A DNA stretch of 48,629 bases, taken from the NCBI GenBank assembly GCA_000496135.1, contig KI542677.1:1-48629 (forward strand). Reading direction: 5' to 3'. A program made the translations under genes and the position numbers. The stretch's first letter is position 1. Every line of letters begins with the position of its first letter. The stretch is from Thermoplasmatales archaeon E-plasma. Its GTDB lineage: Archaea > Thermoplasmatota > Thermoplasmata > Thermoplasmatales > Thermoplasmataceae. Under the pieces are notes generated by a model, which ran no database searches, was not told the origin of the DNA, and worked only from the letters and a program-made list of their open reading frames with translations. Of this stretch, positions 36,020-46,960 are shown piece after piece.

Positions 36020-38710
36020 ATGTCAAAATATGCTATAATTAAGGAACTGGAGGCGAATGGCAAAAAATTCAAATATTTTTCATTACCTGATCTGCAATCT
36101 AAGGATCATAATATATCAAGGCTCCCCTTTTCACTGAGAATTGTTCTGGAATCTGTAATCAGGAATTCAACGAAAGGACTTGCCAGTGAAAAGGACATTG
36201 AAAATATCCTTGAATGGAATGCGAAGGAGCCGGCAGATACGGAAATACCCTTTACCGTATCAAGGGTTCTAATGCAGGATTTCACAGGAATCCCGGCAAT
36301 TGTTGATCTTGCTTCAATGAGGGATACAGTGGTTAGACTGGGCAAGGACCCAAATCTAATAGAACCGGAAGTTCCGGTGGATCTGGTAATAGATCATTCA
36401 GTTCAGGTTAATTACTTCGGAGATGAGAAATCGTTCCAGAAAAACGTTGAGGAAGAATTCCGAAAGAATGGGGAAAGGTATCAGTTCCTGAAGTGGGCGC
36501 AGGGAAGCATGAAGAATCTGAGGATAGTTCCACCATCAACAGGAATAGTGCATCAGGTCAATCTTGAATATCTTGCGAAACTCGTTTATACTAAAAAAGA
36601 GGGAAATGAAGAATTTGCATATTTTGATTCTCTGGTAGGAACAGATTCGCACACGACCATGGTAAATGGTCTGGGCGTTACCGGCTGGGGAGTTGGCGGA
36701 ATAGAGGCAGAGGCAGCCATGCTTGGGCAGCCTGTTACATTCCAGACACCAGGTGTTGTTGGAGTAAACATTCATGGGTCTCTTCGATCGGGTATAACCG
36801 CTACCGATCTGGTTCTTACTGTAACCGAAATTCTGAGAAAGGCAAATGTTGTGGGAAAATTCGTTGAATTCTTTGGCAATGGCATTAAGAATCTTTCCCT
36901 CCCTGACAGGGCAACAGTATCCAATATGTGTCCTGAATACGGTGCCACCATGGCTCTCTTTCCAATAGATGATGAAACGCTTTCCTATTTGAGAATAACA
37001 GGGAGATCAAAAGATCAAATTGTTCTGGTAAAGAAGTATTTTGAAGCACAGGGGCTCTTCGGGTATACAGGCGGAGCGGAATACAGCGAAATTATTGACA
37101 TAGATCTGGAAAGTATTGTTCCTGTGATCGCCGGACCAAAACTTCCCCAGCAGAAAGTTCAACTTAAGGATGCAGGGAGAAGCTTTCTGAAATTTATGGA
37201 GGAATCCGGATCCAGCCAGTCTGGAAAAGGTCAAACTGTTCAGGTAAGCCTGAAAACCGAAAAAATAAGGATATCAGGGAGAGAGGAAACACTCTCTGAA
37301 GGTGATGTTGTAATCGCTGCAATTACCAGCTGCACAAACACAAGCAACCCGAGAGTTATGGTAGGCGCCGGGCTTCTGGCTAAGAAGGCCGTTGAAAAAG
37401 GTTTAACGGTCTCTCCAAAGGTTAAAACAAGCCTTGCACCAGGGTCAAGGGTAGTTACATCCTATCTGGAACAGAGCGGTCTTCAAAAATATCTGGATGA
37501 ACTGGGATTCTATCTTGTTGGATATGGATGCACAACATGCATAGGAAATTCCGGGCCGCTCCCGGAAGTTATTGAGAAAGCAATCGATTCCGAGAATCTG
37601 TCAACTGTCGCAGTGCTGTCAGGGAACAGGAATTTTGAGGCAAGGATTCACAAAAGCGTAAAGGCAAACTACCTGATGTCACCGCCACTGGTGGTAGCAT
37701 TTGCACTTGCAGGAAAGATCATAATTGATATGGAAAAAGAGCCAATTGGCACTTCCAAGGACGGAAAACCTGTTTATCTCAGGGATATATGGCCCTCTGA
37801 AAACGAAATAACGGATATTATAAATAAAAAAATCACAGAATCAATGTATGAATCCAACTATAACAATCTTGGAAACTTCAGCGAAATGTGGAATAAGCTG
37901 AAAGCACCATCCGGAGACATATACAAATGGGATGAAAAGAGTACATATATTAGAAATCCTCCATTTTTCCAGAATTTCGCAAGGGAAGAGAAAACGGTTT
38001 CCGGACAATTCAGCAATCTCTCTGTGCTTGCTGTACTTGGAGATTCAGTTACCACAGATCACATTTCTCCAGCTGGAAACATCTCAAAGGATAGCCCTGC
38101 AGGAAAATATCTCATTGCTCATGGGGTAACCTATGAAGATTTCAATTCGTTCGGGTCAAGGCGTGGCAATCATGAAGTGATGATGAGAGGCACCTTTGGA
38201 AATAACAGGATCCAGAATCTGCTTGTGGACAAGCAGGGGCCCTATACTAAACTCTTCCCTTCGGGGGAAGTCACATGGCTGTTTGATGCCTCTGAACAAT
38301 ATTCTCAGAGGAATCTGGGAAGCATAGTATTTGCCGGGAAAGAATATGGAACCGGCTCATCCAGAGACTGGGCTGCAAAGGGACCATATCTGCTTGGCGT
38401 TAAGGCTGTTGTTGCAGAGAGCTATGAAAGAATCCACAGAAGCAATCTGGTGGGGATGGGAGTTCTTCCACTGCAATTTTTAAAAGGGAGAAATTTCAAA
38501 TCTCTGAATATTGATCCTTCGAAGCCCGTTAATATAATTGTGGATAATATTGCCAAACCCTCATCAAAGGTAAAATTAACCTTTACAGATAAAAACGGAA
38601 AGGAGAGTTCAGAAGAACTAATCTCAAGGCTTGATACGGAAATTGAATGCAAGTATTTTGGAAATGGTGGAATTCTGCAGTTTGTTATGAGGAGATTAAT
38701 CTCCAGATAA
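36020..38710 (+). CDS. acnA: Aconitate hydratase
   Basis: An 896-residue monomeric aconitase of the AcnA/IRP length. The 4Fe-4S cysteines are Cys438 (AITSCTNTS), Cys504 and Cys507 (GYGCTTCIGNSG). The swivel domain follows with GSSRDWAAKGPYLLGVKAV and VVAESYERIHRSNLVGMGV. It interconverts citrate and isocitrate in the citric acid cycle. A TATA-like GATTTAAAAG at about 35979-35989 precedes it. The stop touches the end of the convergent Ogg gene with no spacer. Confidence 0.97.
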   Translation: MSKYAIIKELEANGKKFKYFSLPDLQSKDHNISRLPFSLRIVLESVIRNSTKGLASEKDIENILEWNAKEPADTEIPFTVSRVLMQDFTGIPAIVDLASMRDTVVRLGKDPNLIEPEVPVDLVIDHSVQVNYFGDEKSFQKNVEEEFRKNGERYQFLKWAQGSMKNLRIVPPSTGIVHQVNLEYLAKLVYTKKEGNEEFAYFDSLVGTDSHTTMVNGLGVTGWGVGGIEAEAAMLGQPVTFQTPGVVGVNIHGSLRSGITATDLVLTVTEILRKANVVGKFVEFFGNGIKNLSLPDRATVSNMCPEYGATMALFPIDDETLSYLRITGRSKDQIVLVKKYFEAQGLFGYTGGAEYSEIIDIDLESIVPVIAGPKLPQQKVQLKDAGRSFLKFMEESGSSQSGKGQTVQVSLKTEKIRISGREETLSEGDVVIAAITSCTNTSNPRVMVGAGLLAKKAVEKGLTVSPKVKTSLAPGSRVVTSYLEQSGLQKYLDELGFYLVGYGCTTCIGNSGPLPEVIEKAIDSENLSTVAVLSGNRNFEARIHKSVKANYLMSPPLVVAFALAGKIIIDMEKEPIGTSKDGKPVYLRDIWPSENEITDIINKKITESMYESNYNNLGNFSEMWNKLKAPSGDIYKWDEKSTYIRNPPFFQNFAREEKTVSGQFSNLSVLAVLGDSVTTDHISPAGNISKDSPAGKYLIAHGVTYEDFNSFGSRRGNHEVMMRGTFGNNRIQNLLVDKQGPYTKLFPSGEVTWLFDASEQYSQRNLGSIVFAGKEYGTGSSRDWAAKGPYLLGVKAVVAESYERIHRSNLVGMGVLPLQFLKGRNFKSLNIDPSKPVNIIVDNIAKPSSKVKLTFTDKNGKESSEELISRLDTEIECKYFGNGGILQFVMRRLISR

Positions 38711-39355
38711 CTATTTTATAATTTTTCCGGTTGCGATGTACCATAAATAGAGATCAAGGATGCCTGGCTTAAGGGAAAATTCACTGCATTTTTCAATCAG
38801 TTCCCTTTCATATTCATAATATCTGGAAGGTGAAGTGATCTTCTTCGGTTCTGACTCTTCAGAGAGCATCCTCAAAATATGTTTGTCAAGTATGGCAAAA
38901 TCAAAGATTCCGACGTTCCTCATGAAGTGTGAAGCCTCCTTATAGCCTATTCCTTTGAGATTCTCCACAAGATATTCCCGGAGTTCCCATGGTTTTTCAT
39001 TCCGAACCAGCCATGGAAGTTTTTCCGCAATCCATCTGTTTTCATCTATAAATCTGCTCCTCACATTGTAAAACCGGTAATGAACTGACTTAAGGAGATT
39101 CCTTAACTCATCTCTTTCCATTGTCAAAAAATTTTTTGGGCCAACCATACTTTGCGTTTTCAGACCCAGTTCTGCTGAAGTATTTGCAGCCAGGATGCAA
39201 AAGCAGAGCTCAGAATAAAGAATTTCCTCTGATGAATTCTTCATGGATTCAAACTCCCTGACTCTTTGCTGAATGATCGCAGAAATGTCCGAGGACAAAT
39301 ACGATTTAACCAGGGGCAAAATTTCACTGATCCTGACATAATCTTTCTTTTGCAT
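38711..39355 (-). CDS. ogg: 8-oxoguanine DNA glycosylase/AP lyase, Ogg2 family
   Basis: A 214-residue helix-hairpin-helix DNA repair enzyme. The hairpin GIGYKEASHF contains the catalytic Lys139, and FAILDKHIL supplies Asp157, the standard HhH-GPD pair. Length and absence of an N-terminal extension fit archaeal Ogg2. It removes oxidised guanine and nicks the strand. The gene converges with aconitase with zero intergenic bases, so their 3' ends must overlap in RNA. Confidence 0.93.
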   Translation of the reverse strand: MQKKDYVRISEILPLVKSYLSSDISAIIQQRVREFESMKNSSEEILYSELCFCILAANTSAELGLKTQSMVGPKNFLTMERDELRNLLKSVHYRFYNVRSRFIDENRWIAEKLPWLVRNEKPWELREYLVENLKGIGYKEASHFMRNVGIFDFAILDKHILRMLSEESEPKKITSPSRYYEYERELIEKCSEFSLKPGILDLYLWYIATGKIIK

Positions 39356-39504
39356 AGCTAACCTTATTTTTTCAAATTATGCATTGCTTAATTAGCTTTT
39401 TGAGAGCAAAGAAACAACTGAACGAATGTTTACGGAACAAGCTTTTAGTAATGACAACTCCCGTTTATTCAGAAATTATTGTTGGGGAATACCCCCTAAA
39501 TAAA

Positions 39505-40119
39505 TTATTTGAATATTTCGTATGCTTTCTGGGCCTTCTGAAGCCTCTTCTCAACTTCTGACCAGTTTACATTCTTCATGAATGCATCAAGGTATGGGGC
39601 TCTCTTAGGTCCGTAGTCGGTATAGTATGCATGCTCATAGACATCCAGTGAAAGGATAACAATTGCATTCCATATTCCATTGGTGTTGTGAACATCTGCA
39701 CCGATGTTTCTCAGTTTACCTGTGTTCAGGTCAAAAACAAGCAGTGACCACCCTCTGAATGCTATTCCAGTAGCTTTGAAGTCTTCCAGCCATTTTTCAT
39801 AAGATCCGAAATCCTTTGCTACCTGACTTTTAAAGCTTTCAGGAGCGGAAGAACTTCCACTGTGAAGATTTTCGAAATAGAGTTCGTGAAGGAGCGATCC
39901 ATCATAATTAAAGGTCTCTTCCAGCTTCAACTCTCTGAATTCACTGTAATTCTGGTTTGCCTTTGACCTGTCAACTGTCTGCATCTTTTCCCAGATTTCA
40001 TTCAGTTTGGTTACATATCCATTGTAGTGGGTCTCAAAGTGATATTCTATCTGCTGGTCTGATATTCCGTCGAGCCCCTTTGGTTTCAGTGTTGTCTTTT
40101 TCTCCCATTTTTCTGTCAT
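39505..40119 (-). CDS. sod: Superoxide dismutase (Fe/Mn)
   Basis: A 204-residue enzyme of normal length. Metal ligands His27 (IEYHFETHYNGYV), His78 (GSLLHELYFENL) and the Asp/His pair in LSLDVYEHAYY are all present. It converts superoxide to peroxide, which fits with katG in the same segment. Whether Fe or Mn is used cannot be told with certainty; archaeal forms may be cambialistic. It starts at the ATG at 40119. Confidence 0.96.
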   Translation of the reverse strand: MTEKWEKKTTLKPKGLDGISDQQIEYHFETHYNGYVTKLNEIWEKMQTVDRSKANQNYSEFRELKLEETFNYDGSLLHELYFENLHSGSSSAPESFKSQVAKDFGSYEKWLEDFKATGIAFRGWSLLVFDLNTGKLRNIGADVHNTNGIWNAIVILSLDVYEHAYYTDYGPKRAPYLDAFMKNVNWSEVEKRLQKAQKAYEIFK

Positions 40120-40290
40120 TGTTTCACCAGACCTAGATCGGGCAATGGTTTAAAAATTATTTGATTTTATTAACAATAAAATAAATAAACTAATCTGGTG
40201 AACTTTTCAGAATGATGAAAAACTAATGACAGAGTCCGGAACACAGGTCAAGAAATTCTATGGAAAATCTAAGGTTTCATACGGACGAAT

Positions 40291-40506
40291 TTACGCAATC
40301 TGGAAAAAATCCTCTATTGTTGTGTCTATCTTATCTTCTGTGGAATTTCTCACCCTCTTTTGCTCCAGCCACTGTTCAAGGGGAGGTTCGTCTGCCGTTC
40401 TGGTTCTCCCAAGTTCATTCTGGCAGTCTGAGCAATAAAGACCTCTAAAAATTGGCATTCTACAAATGATGCATCTGGAAGTTGAAGGCATTAAACCTTC
40501 AAGCAT
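40291..40506 (-). CDS. Small zinc-ribbon protein
   Basis: A 71-residue protein with CIICRMPIFRGLYCSDCQNE, a compact CxxC...CxxC zinc site (about 12-28), then a charged tail (EQWLEQKRVRNSTEDK). The ribbon-like site and the conserved-looking spacing support a real gene. A second start at codon 6 (MPSTSR) is possible. It lies between sod and the GPN ATPase gene on the same strand. Function is unknown; zinc knuckles of this type often serve in transcription or RNA work. Confidence 0.65.
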   Translation of the reverse strand: MLEGLMPSTSRCIICRMPIFRGLYCSDCQNELGRTRTADEPPLEQWLEQKRVRNSTEDKIDTTIEDFFQIA

Positions 40507-40586
40507 TATGCGTTTTTAACCTTTTGTTAAAGATTATTTATTTAACAGGATTTCTAATAGACAAAAAGGTAGAGAATCAGAAGGTT

Positions 40587-41366
40587 TCAATCATCCTTAT
40601 ATAGGGTATCATAGTCCTCGCCGCCTGAGAAAAACAGGGACATATCAGCGTAAACATCTTCCAGACCTGACATTTCCCTGGACGAAACCTTATGAATTTT
40701 GGTCATCAGCCCGCTTTCCCGGAAAGCAGATATAATGGAGACAAAATATTGTTTGTTCGAATCCTCCCTCTCATTCATGAAATCCTCATTAAGGGCGTCC
40801 GTTGAAGATTCCCATGACTCTATTTTCTTAATATCTTCCTCTGATATCAGGTCACACTTATTCAGGACAAACATTGCAGGCTTGAGAAATCTTGACATTA
40901 TGGATCCATAAAGGAGTTTCTGGGAAATAAATCCGGACGGGGTAGAGCTTATTATGGAATCTGCCACAAAGGCAATCATGGCCTGATTACCTGAAAGGGC
41001 ATCAACCATTATGGACGAGGATGGTCTGAAACTGAATAATTCTATCTGCCCGGGAGTGTCAAAGATTACATAATAGTCCTCATAGGCTCCCAGAGCGTCT
41101 CGAAGTGCATCGAGATTTTCCAGTATCATATCAGAAGCAACAATCTGTGCTCCGTTTGGACCAAGATTGAATTCGCTCATTATCTGAGAGATGGATATCC
41201 ACTCCCGTATGTCTATATCTGCTTCATATGGGATGTATTCAGCACCAGGGTCCAGATTGACTATTATGGAATCAATCTCCTGTTTCTGCATCCACTCTTT
41301 CAATGATCCTGCAAGTGTTGATTTGCCTGTTCCTGCCGGACCTGTTATAAAAAGGGATCCCTTCAT
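40587..41366 (-). CDS. GPN-loop GTPase
   Basis: A 259-residue P-loop protein. The P-loop is GPAGTGKST (9-17), the Gly-Pro-Asn insert is at 69-71 (NLGPNGAQIV), and VIFDTPGQIELF is the switch II region. NKCDL gives the guanine specificity. Archaeal and eukaryotic GPN proteins dimerise through this loop; eukaryotic homologues help assemble RNA polymerase II. Its ATG overlaps the polC stop by 4 nt, so it is coupled to the replicative polymerase. Confidence 0.93.
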   Translation of the reverse strand: MKGSLFITGPAGTGKSTLAGSLKEWMQKQEIDSIIVNLDPGAEYIPYEADIDIREWISISQIMSEFNLGPNGAQIVASDMILENLDALRDALGAYEDYYVIFDTPGQIELFSFRPSSSIMVDALSGNQAMIAFVADSIISSTPSGFISQKLLYGSIMSRFLKPAMFVLNKCDLISEEDIKKIESWESSTDALNEDFMNEREDSNKQYFVSIISAFRESGLMTKIHKVSSREMSGLEDVYADMSLFFSGGEDYDTLYKDD

Positions 41367-44300
41367 GGAGTCACCGCCTGATATTCCTCAAGGGTATTGG
41401 TACTTTGCTCCTTTTCCCTGAATGAATTTTCAATGGTTCTGAACAGATTTTCTATTCTCATCCTGAGGTAGGGTTCAAGGTTAAAATTCTCACTTATCTT
41501 TCTGGTTACTTCCATATACTTTACCACTCCCCCTTTATGAACTGTAAGAACAAGACCATCCTTTCCGCAGTTCCTGCATTTTCCATTTAGAGGAACCCTT
41601 CTGTATTTCGCATTGCAGGAAGTGCACCTGAATTCCTGTGTGAAAAACCCGCGGAGATTACCGTACATATCGGGAAGAAAATGTGAATTTATAAGTCTGT
41701 TTGCAACATCATCAGCATTAACGGCCCTTATCTTTCTGGCCAGATCAAGCTGCTTATCTATCTTCTCCTCCATGGTACCAAGCGTCTTATACGCAGATTC
41801 CTCAACGCCGGCATTTATATTTCCCGTATCAAAGGTGAACGAAATCCCTCTCATTGTTCCATATTTCTGCACAAAATTTTTCATTGGCATCATAAGTTCT
41901 TCAAGCTTTACAGGACTCACCCTTTCTTCTGCTGCATTATAGAATTCAAGGGGATATTCGCTTAAAGTATCAAGATTCAGTGCCTCTTTGTCTACTTCGT
42001 CATACCTCAATTCCATTGTCATAACGAGAGGAGCATCCATTAAACCCCCTGTTGTGGACGGTAGAAATTCTCTGGAAAAATTAAGGAGACCGTCCATAAG
42101 AAGCATAACACTGTCTTCGTCTCCATCACAGTTTCTTCTTTTGGCTGCATGGAAGAACGGGTGCGCATAACATCCCCCTGCGCTTGTGAATCCTATAATT
42201 CTCCCCGCTATTCCGCCCGAGGTGTGGGGGGCAAGGCCAATAACAATCTGTCCAATAAGATCTTCAGGGTCATTGCAATTATAAAACGCCGGCATCCCAT
42301 AATATTTTATGAGAAGATCATCAACATATTTTGAAACTTTAAGGAGATATTCACCGCAATCCCATGGTATTATAACATCCTGGGGGAATATTTCATTCAT
42401 CTTTTCATCATAACCGAGCTCCTTTCCCTTATTCTCAGGAAGCTGAATTTCATCCATACGGAAATGTGTAAGTGGAATGTCAGTCATATCATATCTGCAT
42501 GTACCGTCCTTGTTTACCGACACATCGTGTATGGCTCTCAGGATACCCTTTTCCAGTGGTTCAGCAACTCTTCTTCTTGACATCAGCTTCTTGACACCCT
42601 TGACCTGCGGTAACTTTTCCTCATCAAGGGAAAGTCTCTTCATTGCTGAATTAAGAAGAATCTGTATGTCAACAGATCCCTTCTTCGTGATACTCTCCTC
42701 AGTATGTTTGCCGCATACCGGACACACCGGTACAGGGGATTCTGCTCCGCAGGCAGGGCATTTTCGAGCAAGAAATTCAGCTTCATACTGCCCCGAGCTG
42801 TTCTTGATCGCATTACTCAGAAGTCTTCTGGTATCGCCAAGGTTTTCCAGGGGGAACAGCATGTGAACCTTTGGCTTCATCTTCCTGTCTCCGGCCTTTT
42901 CAGGCCTTCCCATACGGGCTCCGATTCTTGTTGGAGCTCTCGCCTTAATCTCGACCCCTGAAATCATACTGATGAGTTTTAATGGGTCCTCTATTTCAGA
43001 AAAAGTTTCCGGCAAATCCTCATCAAGAGCAAATGTTTCAATGAGTATTCCATTATCATCAATCCTCATATTTTTGCCGGAATATGAAAATTCACATCCC
43101 AGCTTTACAAGGATTTCAAAAATATCGTTTCTCATTTCAACCACAGGGAAAGTTCCACTGGTTTTTGCCTGTTTGATTATCTCTCTGAGCATCAATATCT
43201 CAGCAGAGGTAAGATCATGCCAGAAGAGGTTGAAATTAGGATGAAGCGGAATACTGAATTCTCTGGATATTCGAAAAGCGGTGGCCACATCCGGGGGGTT
43301 CAGCAATTCTTCAGGCAAACCTTCCTTCTTTGCAATGTGGTTCCACCATTCGACAGAAAACGATGACGGTTCCAGATTCCTGTTGTTTTCCAGAAAGTCC
43401 CCGTAGGAGAAGAGAATCTCCCCCATGTCAGTTATTCTTTCAACATCATGAAGCAATTCTCTGGCCTGTTCCCTGGTTCTGAGCCTGAGGTGTCTTCCGG
43501 TTTTGGTAAGAATCATTGGCCCCTCAATTGTATCACATGGAGTTATTGCAGCAGCCTTTCCGGGAAGCTCAACCTTGAGCTGACAGCCGGTAGCTATGAA
43601 TTCCTCCACTATTTCCATAGATGCAGGGTGGATGGATGCAGCAGCAAGTCCCGATACCCTTGATCTCCCATATCTCAAACGAAAACCGCCTGGAGCTCCA
43701 GGGTGCGAGAAAACAGGTCTGCCAGCCACAATATCATGGAGAAATTTGCTTGATTTGGAATCTTCACTATCCACCTTTGTTTTTCCAATATCGTTTAGAA
43801 AACTCCATTCATCTATTTTGAGCTTATCCGTATGCTTCAGAATCTTCTTGGATTTCTGGATGATCCCTTCGCAGATAACCAGGCACATACCCCCTCTTAT
43901 ACGGTTTGTGGAGACTCTTTCCATGTCCCTGTGGCCGGAGACCTCTTCCTGTTCGCTTCCATCGCCGTCTATACACACAGGGCAATTTCTTACAACAGTT
44001 TTTATTTCATCTGGTGTTGGCAAATACTGCAGGTGTTTTACCCTGTTGTAACTCTGAATCTCCTCAATATACCTTTCAACTTCATCATCATAGGGGATGT
44101 ATTTTGAAATGCCAAGATCTCTCCTGACAATATCTGCTATGAGGACACTGAGAGCCTGAGCGGTTCCTCCTGCTCCTCTGATTGGTCCAGCATAAGTAAC
44201 CGAAACATACTCACTTCCATCCCTGTTACTCAGAATCTTAAGTCCGGTAATACCCTCCAGGGGTGCCACGAGAATACCCTCTGTGAGGATGGCAAGTCCA

Positions 44301-44605
44301 GTTCTTACAGCCTTTTCCAAAGCAATTTCCCTTCCGTCCTGAATATACCTTTTGACCACTCTTCTTGACATTTCAAGGGAAACCTCCTCCCTGCTCATCT
44401 GCCCTGACAGGTCCCTTATGTCCTGAGCTATTCCCTTAATGGACAGAAGTTCTTCCACTCTCTCAGCCATATCCGCAGCCAGAGGAATTTCAACAATGTC
44501 CTTTACGTCAAAACCTTTGCTTCTGCACTGCTCTGCCAGCGAATAACATTCCTCAACTTTTTCCTTCATTCTGGAGATATATTCACTGTATTCAATGGGC
44601 GTCAA
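41363..44605 (-). CDS. polC: DNA polymerase D large subunit DP2
   Basis: A 1,080-residue catalytic subunit of the replicative polymerase of euryarchaea. Zinc sites are visible in NCPVCIDGDG, CPACGAESPVPVCPVCG and CTSCNAKYRRVPLNGKCRNC. The catalytic NCDGDEDSVMLLMDG (about residue 825) is intact, and no intein interrupts the gene. The exonuclease subunit DP1 is not in the window. It lies 2 nt downstream of pyrG and overlaps the GPN ATPase gene by 4 nt. A DNA polymerase of this type rules out bacteria and crenarchaea. Confidence 0.97.
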   Translation of the reverse strand: MTPIEYSEYISRMKEKVEECYSLAEQCRSKGFDVKDIVEIPLAADMAERVEELLSIKGIAQDIRDLSGQMSREEVSLEMSRRVVKRYIQDGREIALEKAVRTGLAILTEGILVAPLEGITGLKILSNRDGSEYVSVTYAGPIRGAGGTAQALSVLIADIVRRDLGISKYIPYDDEVERYIEEIQSYNRVKHLQYLPTPDEIKTVVRNCPVCIDGDGSEQEEVSGHRDMERVSTNRIRGGMCLVICEGIIQKSKKILKHTDKLKIDEWSFLNDIGKTKVDSEDSKSSKFLHDIVAGRPVFSHPGAPGGFRLRYGRSRVSGLAAASIHPASMEIVEEFIATGCQLKVELPGKAAAITPCDTIEGPMILTKTGRHLRLRTREQARELLHDVERITDMGEILFSYGDFLENNRNLEPSSFSVEWWNHIAKKEGLPEELLNPPDVATAFRISREFSIPLHPNFNLFWHDLTSAEILMLREIIKQAKTSGTFPVVEMRNDIFEILVKLGCEFSYSGKNMRIDDNGILIETFALDEDLPETFSEIEDPLKLISMISGVEIKARAPTRIGARMGRPEKAGDRKMKPKVHMLFPLENLGDTRRLLSNAIKNSSGQYEAEFLARKCPACGAESPVPVCPVCGKHTEESITKKGSVDIQILLNSAMKRLSLDEEKLPQVKGVKKLMSRRRVAEPLEKGILRAIHDVSVNKDGTCRYDMTDIPLTHFRMDEIQLPENKGKELGYDEKMNEIFPQDVIIPWDCGEYLLKVSKYVDDLLIKYYGMPAFYNCNDPEDLIGQIVIGLAPHTSGGIAGRIIGFTSAGGCYAHPFFHAAKRRNCDGDEDSVMLLMDGLLNFSREFLPSTTGGLMDAPLVMTMELRYDEVDKEALNLDTLSEYPLEFYNAAEERVSPVKLEELMMPMKNFVQKYGTMRGISFTFDTGNINAGVEESAYKTLGTMEEKIDKQLDLARKIRAVNADDVANRLINSHFLPDMYGNLRGFFTQEFRCTSCNAKYRRVPLNGKCRNCGKDGLVLTVHKGGVVKYMEVTRKISENFNLEPYLRMRIENLFRTIENSFREKEQSTNTLEEYQAVTP

Positions 44606-44607
44606 TA

Positions 44608-46227
44608 TCAGCTCCCGGCTCTGATTAATTCTTCCTTCCTGCTTTCCTTATATTCCAGAGCTTTCTTTACGAGATGCATATGGAGCTTCGAAGGATTAAG
44701 GGGTCTGGATTTGAATTCACTGTGGTATTGAGAAGCAATGAAGTTATCCCTGTCTTTCAGTTCAGCTATTTCCATCCTTGTGCCCTCATCATCAACTCCT
44801 GAGAAAACCATGCCGGCTTCTTTGAGCCTTTCTATATAGAGCGGATTTACCTCATATCTGTGTCTGTGGCGCTCGTATATTTCCGGTGAGTTGTATAAAC
44901 TCATAGCCAGGGTATTATCCATTATCGTGACCCGCTTTGCTCCAAGTCTCATTGTTCCCCCCATATCTTTAACATCCTTCTGTTCTGGAAGAATGTCGAT
45001 AACCGGATCAGGCGTGGAGGAATCAAACTCCGAACTGTTTGCCTTAACAAGATTCAAAACATCTCTGGCATATTCAATTACAGAAATTTGAAATCCAAGG
45101 CAGATGCCCAGGAACGGGATCCTTTCTTCTCTGGCTTTCCTTGTGGCAATTATTTTACCTTCTACACCTCTGTAGCCAAAACCCCCGGGTATGAGAATAC
45201 CGTCAACACCCGCAAGCGGTGATCTGTCTGCAGAAAGGGTGTCTGAATCTATCCATCTGAGATTGGTTTTTATTCCGGTTTCCCCCGTAACGTGGGTAAA
45301 AGCCTCCTTGTGGGAGAAGTAGGCATCATGGAGCTCAGTATACTTGCCAACGACAGCAATCGTGACCTCTGCCTGAGGATATAATATATTTTTTCTGTAT
45401 CCTGACCAGATATCATTGAATGGCATGGAGGCAAGATCCAGGCTCTTCTTTATAATCTCAACAACCCCCTGCTTTTCCATTATTTCAGGTATTAAATATA
45501 CATTGGAAACATCATGCACGCTTATGACCGATTCCTCTGGAACATCTGTAAAAAGTGCTATCCTTCTTTTTGACTCAGGATCAAGCCTTTTGGAGGATCT
45601 TCCAAGAATCAGATCAGGTTGAATACCAATTTCTCTAAGACTCTTCACACTATGCTGAGTTGGCTTTGTTTTCAATTCTTCATTGGATCCAACCGATGGA
45701 ACAAGAGTAACGTGCCCAACAAGAACTTTACCCGGCTCTTCTCTCCTCAGCTGCCTTATGGCTTCAAGGAAAGGCATGGATTCAATATCTCCCACTGTCC
45801 CCCCAACCTCTATGATCATTACATCAAGAGGCTCGGAATTTGCCACTTTCTTTATTCTTCTCTTGATTTCGTTTGTAATATGAGGGATAATCTGAACGGT
45901 GCTTCCGAGGTATTCTCCCCTCCTTTCCCTCTCAATTACTTCTTTGTAAATCTTGCCTGTGGTTAGATTGTTATCTCCTGTGAGATTCTTATTAAGATAT
46001 CTTTCATAATTTCCAAGGTCCAGATCAACTTCACTGCCATCGTCCAGAACAAAAACCTCTCCGTGCTGGTACGGGTTCATTGTGCCGGCATCATAGTTAA
46101 GGTATGGATCAATCTTCAGGGCAGTCACCCTGAGCCCGCTATTCTTAAGCAGGTAACAAATACTTGAAGCGATGGTTCCTTTTCCAATTCCGGAAAGAAC
46201 TCCACCTGTAATTACAACATATCGCAT
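44608..46227 (-). CDS. pyrG: CTP synthase
   Basis: A 539-residue enzyme with the synthase domain ([40 protein letters not shown]) and the glutaminase domain (nucleophile Cys in GICLGFQ at about 380, catalytic [10 protein letters not shown] near the end). It amidates UTP to CTP with glutamine. The family usually reads GLCLGMQ; here GICLGFQ is a mild change. Immediately followed by polC, it forms a nucleotide-supply/replication cluster. Confidence 0.97.
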   Translation of the reverse strand: MRYVVITGGVLSGIGKGTIASSICYLLKNSGLRVTALKIDPYLNYDAGTMNPYQHGEVFVLDDGSEVDLDLGNYERYLNKNLTGDNNLTTGKIYKEVIERERRGEYLGSTVQIIPHITNEIKRRIKKVANSEPLDVMIIEVGGTVGDIESMPFLEAIRQLRREEPGKVLVGHVTLVPSVGSNEELKTKPTQHSVKSLREIGIQPDLILGRSSKRLDPESKRRIALFTDVPEESVISVHDVSNVYLIPEIMEKQGVVEIIKKSLDLASMPFNDIWSGYRKNILYPQAEVTIAVVGKYTELHDAYFSHKEAFTHVTGETGIKTNLRWIDSDTLSADRSPLAGVDGILIPGGFGYRGVEGKIIATRKAREERIPFLGICLGFQISVIEYARDVLNLVKANSSEFDSSTPDPVIDILPEQKDVKDMGGTMRLGAKRVTIMDNTLAMSLYNSPEIYERHRHRYEVNPLYIERLKEAGMVFSGVDDEGTRMEIAELKDRDNFIASQYHSEFKSRPLNPSKLHMHLVKKALEYKESRKEELIRAGS

Positions 46228-46299
46228 TGAGGTTTAACGAATGAAAAAATATTAAACTTGGCTATTGACAATGTATTATAATTTATGATATATTTGGAA

Positions 46300-46830
46300 T
46301 CAGGATCCGTACCTTCTGCTGATTCTTTCGTTTTCCCTTCTCTTTATCATATAATAAATGCCGATTAAACCGATTCCCACTACAAGAAGCGTGAATCCAT
46401 AAATTACAGCATCGCCTTCATATGATGGAAGGTTTCCAAAATATATGTCTAAAGTGAGATTGGAATTATTATTGCTTGTTACTGTCAGGGTCCAGTTTCC
46501 AGAGGTAGTAGCTATTATGGAACTGGAAGCGCTTGAACCTGTAAAATTAATGCTGTTTGATTTAACCCCGCTTGGTGTCAGGAGAAAGCTGGACACTGAA
46601 AAGTTGGTTCCATTGACAACTTTAATGGAATATTGAATTGTATTACCCTCATCTACGTAATATTTATACGATACGCTCTTTCCAGCCTGCTGAAAATTTA
46701 CATTATCATGGGTAGACACGCTACCATAAACAGCAAGGATGGATATGGAAAATAATACTACTGATATAATAATCAATAATGCCCCTATTTTCCAAAACTT
46801 TTCCCTGCCCATTAAACCTATGAATCTCAT
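46300..46830 (-). CDS. Membrane-anchored beta-domain protein, unknown
   Basis: A 176-residue protein with a first hydrophobic segment (about 17-38, IGALLIIISVVLFSISILAV), an extracellular Ser/Asn-rich beta-like domain with sequons (NGTN, NFTG, NNSN) and a C-terminal membrane helix (about 145-162) followed by a basic tail (KRRENERISRRYGS). The external domain resembles GOLD or emp24-like sandwiches in outline only. The start is probably MRF at 46830 or MGREK seven codons later (46812). It stands alone downstream of pyrG's start. Confidence 0.7.
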   Translation of the reverse strand: MRFIGLMGREKFWKIGALLIIISVVLFSISILAVYGSVSTHDNVNFQQAGKSVSYKYYVDEGNTIQYSIKVVNGTNFSVSSFLLTPSGVKSNSINFTGSSASSSIIATTSGNWTLTVTSNNNSNLTLDIYFGNLPSYEGDAVIYGFTLLVVGIGLIGIYYMIKRRENERISRRYGS

Positions 46831-46960
46831 TGCTAAATAGAAATAAGCTTCTTTGATATAATATTATAGACACCGCTCAAGATGTTGGCAAAAAACGGGA
46901 AAGTTCTATGATAAAATGTGGGTTTATAGCTATGGTATTGATCAATTGAATTAAAAGCTT

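Noticed and set aside
40226-40438. Plus-strand open frame of 70 codons opposite the zinc-ribbon gene
   Set aside because: The minus strand encodes a clear CxxC...CxxC zinc site; the plus-strand product has no recognisable feature.
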